DNA from: DASZMX01 sp035551475
GTDB taxonomy: Bacteria > Verrucomicrobiota > Verrucomicrobiia > Limisphaerales > Palsa-1400
Assembly: GCA_035551475.1 (NCBI GenBank)
Contig: DASZMX010000102.1
Coordinates: forward strand, 1 to 47,128
DNA length: 47,128 bases
Reading direction: 5' to 3'
Shown: piece by piece, positions 44,774-47,128 of the stretch
Position numbering within the stretch: position 1 is the stretch's first letter
Layout: each line of letters opens with the position of its first letter
Translations under genes and position numbers: made by a program
The notes under the pieces: generated by a model
Database searches by the model: none
What the model was told of the DNA's origin: nothing
The model's input: only the letters and a program-made list of their open reading frames with translations

Positions 44774-44900
44774 GAGATAGAGAGGGCGCCAGAGCCAAGA
44801 GTGGTCAACGGAACCATTCCGGCGCCACAGCCTCCCCACCTCACCTCACGAGCGAACCTGGTCGCCGAAACTCTGGGCTCTGGCACACCCTCTCTACCTC
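44774..44900. repeat. Long inverted-repeat element A (arms about 29-31 bp)
   Basis: Left arm 44774-44802 and right arm 44870-44900 are near-perfect reverse complements, sharing the blocks TAGAGAGGG, GCCAGAGCC and AGAGT, with a 2-nt length difference and two or three mismatches. The 67-bp spacer is G+C-rich and can form smaller hairpins. Possible identities are a dispersed REP/MITE-like element or a structured RNA. There is no transposase and no clear target duplication. Confidence 0.7.
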
Positions 44901-45167
44901 CCATATTGATTAGCCAAAACCATGCCACGCCCCGGCGCCCGCTTCCACATTTCTCTCCGCCCGGCAAACCACTTCGGCGACCCGCAATTCACTGTCAAAC
45001 CTATAAAATTTCACGCAGCGCTGCGCCGATTTCACGCGCCCTTCCCCTTTTGGAACCAACCAAATTAACGCCGGTTTTCCCATTGCGCAAATACCGGAAT
45101 CAAAAACGCGGACGGCGCGGAAGCCGGGAGACGAAGCCTGTTTTACCTCGGAGAATGGAAAAAAAGG

Positions 45168-45273
45168 CAGGCCGCGATGAGAGAAAGAGCGGTTCGACGG
45201 ACGATCCTGGATTCAGTTCCCCAAGCCACCTCCAGCCTGTTCCTGCATCCAAGAGTTTCTCTCACGCGGCCTG
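45168..45273. repeat. Long inverted-repeat element B (arms 18-19 bp)
   Basis: Left arm CAGGCCGCGATGAGAGAAA (45168-45186) pairs with right arm TTTCTCTCACGCGGCCTG (45256-45273), 17 paired positions with one small bulge. The spacer is 69 bp. Its sequence is unrelated to element A, although size and spacing are similar. It could be a dispersed element or a hairpin in the leader of cstA, which starts 86 nt downstream. Confidence 0.65.
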
Positions 45274-45359
45274 TTAATCATTCATTAGCCTAAACCGTGC
45301 CAGCTCTTTTCTCGGATTCTGGTTCCGCTCCTCCGCGCTTTCTTTTATGATCCGCGCCG

Positions 45360-47128
45360 ATGCCGCACGAAGTAAATTCCTGTTTCCTTTTAATCGCAGC
45401 CTTGTGCGCGTACGCCATCGGCTACCGTTTTTATTCCAAATGGATCGCTGCCAAGGCCCTCATGCTCAATGACCGCCGCGCCACCCCGTGCGAGCAGCAC
45501 GAGGACGGCAAAGACTTCGTCAAGACGAATAAATGGATCGTCTTCGGCCATCATTTCGCCGCCATCTCCGGCCCGGGCCCGTTGGTCGGCCCCGTGCTCG
45601 CCGCGCAATTCGGTTTTTTGCCCGGCGCCCTTTGGATTCTGATCGGCGTCGTCCTCGGCGGCGCGGTGCAGGATTTTGTGATTCTCTTTTGCTCGATGCG
45701 GCGCGATGGCAAATCCCTTGGCCAAATGGTGAAGGAAGAATTGAACGCGCCCGCCGGCTGGATTGCGCTCTGCGCCATTCTCGCCATTTTGATCATTCTC
45801 CTCGCCGTGCTCGGCCTCGTGGTGGTCAACGCCCTGGCTGAAAGCCCGTGGGGCGTCTTCACCGTCGGCGCCACCGTGCCCATCGCGCTGTTCATGGGCG
45901 GGTACCTCCGGTTCTGGCGCGCCGGCAAAGTCCTCGAAGCTTCCATCATCGGCGTGGCCTTGCTTCTCGCTGCCGTGTGGGGCGGCCAATACGCCAGCAG
46001 CCACGAAAGCCTCGCCCAATTATTGACATTCAAGAAGGAGCCCATCGCGTGGGTCATCGTCGCGTACGGTTGCGCCGCCAGCATTGCGCCCGTCTGGCTG
46101 CTGCTCGCGCCGCGCGATTACCTCAGCACCTTCGTCAAGCTCGGCACGATTCTTCTGCTGGCTCTCGGCATTTTTCTCGTTCTGCCCACGCTCCAAATGC
46201 CCGCCCTCACCACCTTCGCCGCCAACGGCCACGGCCCCGTCTTCGCGGGCAAGCTCTTTCCGTTTTGTTTCATCACCATCGCGTGCGGCGCCATCTCCGG
46301 TTTTCATTCACTCATCGCCAGCGGCACCACGCCCAAAATCGTCACCCGCGAAAGTTATGCCCGCTCGATTGGTTACGGCGCCATGTGCCTGGAATCGCTC
46401 GTCGCGATCATGGCCTTGATCGCCGCCTGCGCGCTGCCCCCGGGCGTTTATTTCAGCATCAACACCCCGGGCGCCGCCGCCGACACTCTGGCCAAAGTCA
46501 CCGCCCTCGGCTGGCCCGTCACTGCCGACCAGATGAGCCAGCTCGCCGCTCATATCGGCGAAAAAAGTCTTTTCGGACGCGTCGGCGGCGCTCCGACTCT
46601 CGCCGTCGGCATGGCCACCATTTTTTCCCGCGTCTTCCAAGGCGGCGGCGTTGCCCTCTGGTATCACTTCGCCATCATGTTCGAGGCGTTGTTCATCTTG
46701 ACAACCGTGGACGCCGGCACCCGCGTCGGGCGCTACCTCCTGCAAGACGTCCTCGGCGCCGCCTGGAAGCCTCTCGGCAAAACCGGCGGCCTCGGCGCCA
46801 CGTGGCTCGCCAGCTTTCTCATCGTCGGCGCCTGGGGTTGGTTCCTCATCCAAGGCGTGCGCGATCCCTTGGGCGGCATCAACTCCCTCTGGCCGCTCTT
46901 CGGCATCGCCAACCAGCTCCTCGCCGCCATTGCTCTTTGCCTCGCCACCACCGTCATTTTAAAAATGCAGTTGACGCATCCCGCCGGCAAGCCCGCCCGC
47001 GCGCTTATCACCTTTCTCCCTTTGCTTTGGCTGCTCGCCGTCACCATGACCGCCGGCCTGCAAAAAATCTTCAGCGCCGATCCCCGCCTGGGATTTTTGG
47101 CCGCCGCGCAAAACCTCTCAGGCAAACC
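45360..47128 (+). CDS. cstA: Carbon starvation protein CstA (3' end outside window)
   Basis: The first 589 residues of a CstA-family transporter (about 700 residues in full); the frame is open to the right edge. CstA proteins are polytopic inner-membrane proteins that take up peptides and, in some bacteria, pyruvate during starvation. The ATG at 45360 gives MPHEVNSCFLLIAALCAYA with the first membrane helix. The family signature is clear in FGHHFAAISGPGPLVGPVL. Other conserved parts are APRDYLSTFVKLGT, CGAISGFHSLIASGTTPK, YGAMCLESLVAIMALIAAC and ALFILTTVDAGTRVGRYL. At least 12 hydrophobic helices are visible. It is divergent from the pilus operon across a long intergenic region with two inverted repeats. 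Confidence 0.93.
   Translation, partial: MPHEVNSCFLLIAALCAYAIGYRFYSKWIAAKALMLNDRRATPCEQHEDGKDFVKTNKWIVFGHHFAAISGPGPLVGPVLAAQFGFLPGALWILIGVVLGGAVQDFVILFCSMRRDGKSLGQMVKEELNAPAGWIALCAILAILIILLAVLGLVVVNALAESPWGVFTVGATVPIALFMGGYLRFWRAGKVLEASIIGVALLLAAVWGGQYASSHESLAQLLTFKKEPIAWVIVAYGCAASIAPVWLLLAPRDYLSTFVKLGTILLLALGIFLVLPTLQMPALTTFAANGHGPVFAGKLFPFCFITIACGAISGFHSLIASGTTPKIVTRESYARSIGYGAMCLESLVAIMALIAACALPPGVYFSINTPGAAADTLAKVTALGWPVTADQMSQLAAHIGEKSLFGRVGGAPTLAVGMATIFSRVFQGGGVALWYHFAIMFEALFILTTVDAGTRVGRYLLQDVLGAAWKPLGKTGGLGATWLASFLIVGAWGWFLIQGVRDPLGGINSLWPLFGIANQLLAAIALCLATTVILKMQLTHPAGKPARALITFLPLLWLLAVTMTAGLQKIFSADPRLGFLAAAQNLSGK

Larger units (their letters stand above)
44684..45359. other. Long intergenic region between pilus operon and cstA
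   Basis: A 676-nt stretch between divergent genes. It holds the pil promoter near its left end and two separate long inverted repeats. I see no convincing gene; the open frames here lack family resemblance, starts with ribosome-binding sites, and run through the repeat arms. I see no tRNA or riboswitch pattern that I can name. Confidence 0.7.

Noticed and set aside
44753..45277. 174-codon open frame in the long intergenic region
   Set aside because: It runs through inverted-repeat element A and most of element B, has low-complexity proline/arginine-rich sequence and lacks a ribosome-binding site.
1..47128. CRISPR arrays, tRNA genes, rRNA genes, insertion sequences
   Set aside because: I looked for regularly spaced repeats, cloverleaf patterns in the gaps and transposase-like proteins and saw none; a tRNAscan or ISfinder search would be needed to exclude small remnants.

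Overview
The window is a G+C-rich, gene-dense bacterial chromosome segment, most likely from the phylum Verrucomicrobiota (a Limisphaerales/Pedosphaera-like lineage is my guess). The clues are a secreted protein with a VPD-type variant of the C-terminal sorting signal (26222-26944), a lipoprotein with the sorbosone-dehydrogenase-like propeller plus C-terminal heme domain typical of Planctomycetes and Verrucomicrobia (9234-11891), a DUF6600-like W-rich protein, several secreted polysaccharide hydrolases, and a Kdo transferase that implies an LPS-bearing outer membrane. Nothing looks like a prophage, plasmid, insertion sequence, CRISPR array or defence island, and I see no rRNA or tRNA gene.

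Layout. 1-1.6 kb: end of a GH43 enzyme and a GH5-type hydrolase, on the plus strand. 1.6-7.7 kb: glutamate synthase, gltB then gltD, on the minus strand behind a possible sigma-54 promoter. 7.8-13.2 kb: xseA, the heme-binding lipoprotein overlapping it by 4 nt, and the W-rich protein. 13.2-15.5 kb: a pirin-nitroreductase pair diverging from a LysR regulator, with a palindrome midway between them. 15.5-20.9 kb: a minus-strand run of waaA, peroxiredoxin, prmA and a previously unlisted 54-codon ORF, then a GH95 alpha-L-fucosidase. 21.0-26.2 kb: a giant secreted subtilisin-like protease. 26.2-28.0 kb: the VPD-signal protein with a sigma-54-like promoter and upstream repeats, and a short-chain dehydrogenase. 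28.0-30.1 kb: an ECF sigma factor with a membrane partner, then rnhB. 30.2-34.0 kb: a tight minus-strand run of zinc-ribbon coiled-coil protein, multispanning membrane protein and OLD-like ATPase. 34.1-36.5 kb: an HtrA protease, a CsbD-like protein and two small unknown genes. 36.5-38.7 kb: a small coiled-coil protein and a zinc-ribbon/TM/propeller protein. 38.8-44.7 kb: a type IV pilus/type II secretion operon (ATPase, pilT, second ATPase, inner-membrane platform) with a clear promoter at one end and a strong terminator at the other. 44.7-45.4 kb: a long intergenic region with two separate long inverted repeats. 45.4-47.1 kb: start of cstA, cut by the window edge.

The gene content fits a free-living polysaccharide degrader: secreted GH43, GH5 and GH95 enzymes and a large protease release sugars and peptides, GltBD assimilates ammonium, CstA may import peptides or pyruvate, and the pilus/secretion ATPases may support twitching, adhesion or secretion. 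No complete new system is evident. The most useful leads are the cis-regulatory architecture of the VPD-signal gene, the paired inverted-repeat elements, the small ORFs below 60 codons, and an OLD-like ATPase whose TOPRIM domain seems to have lost its DxD motif.
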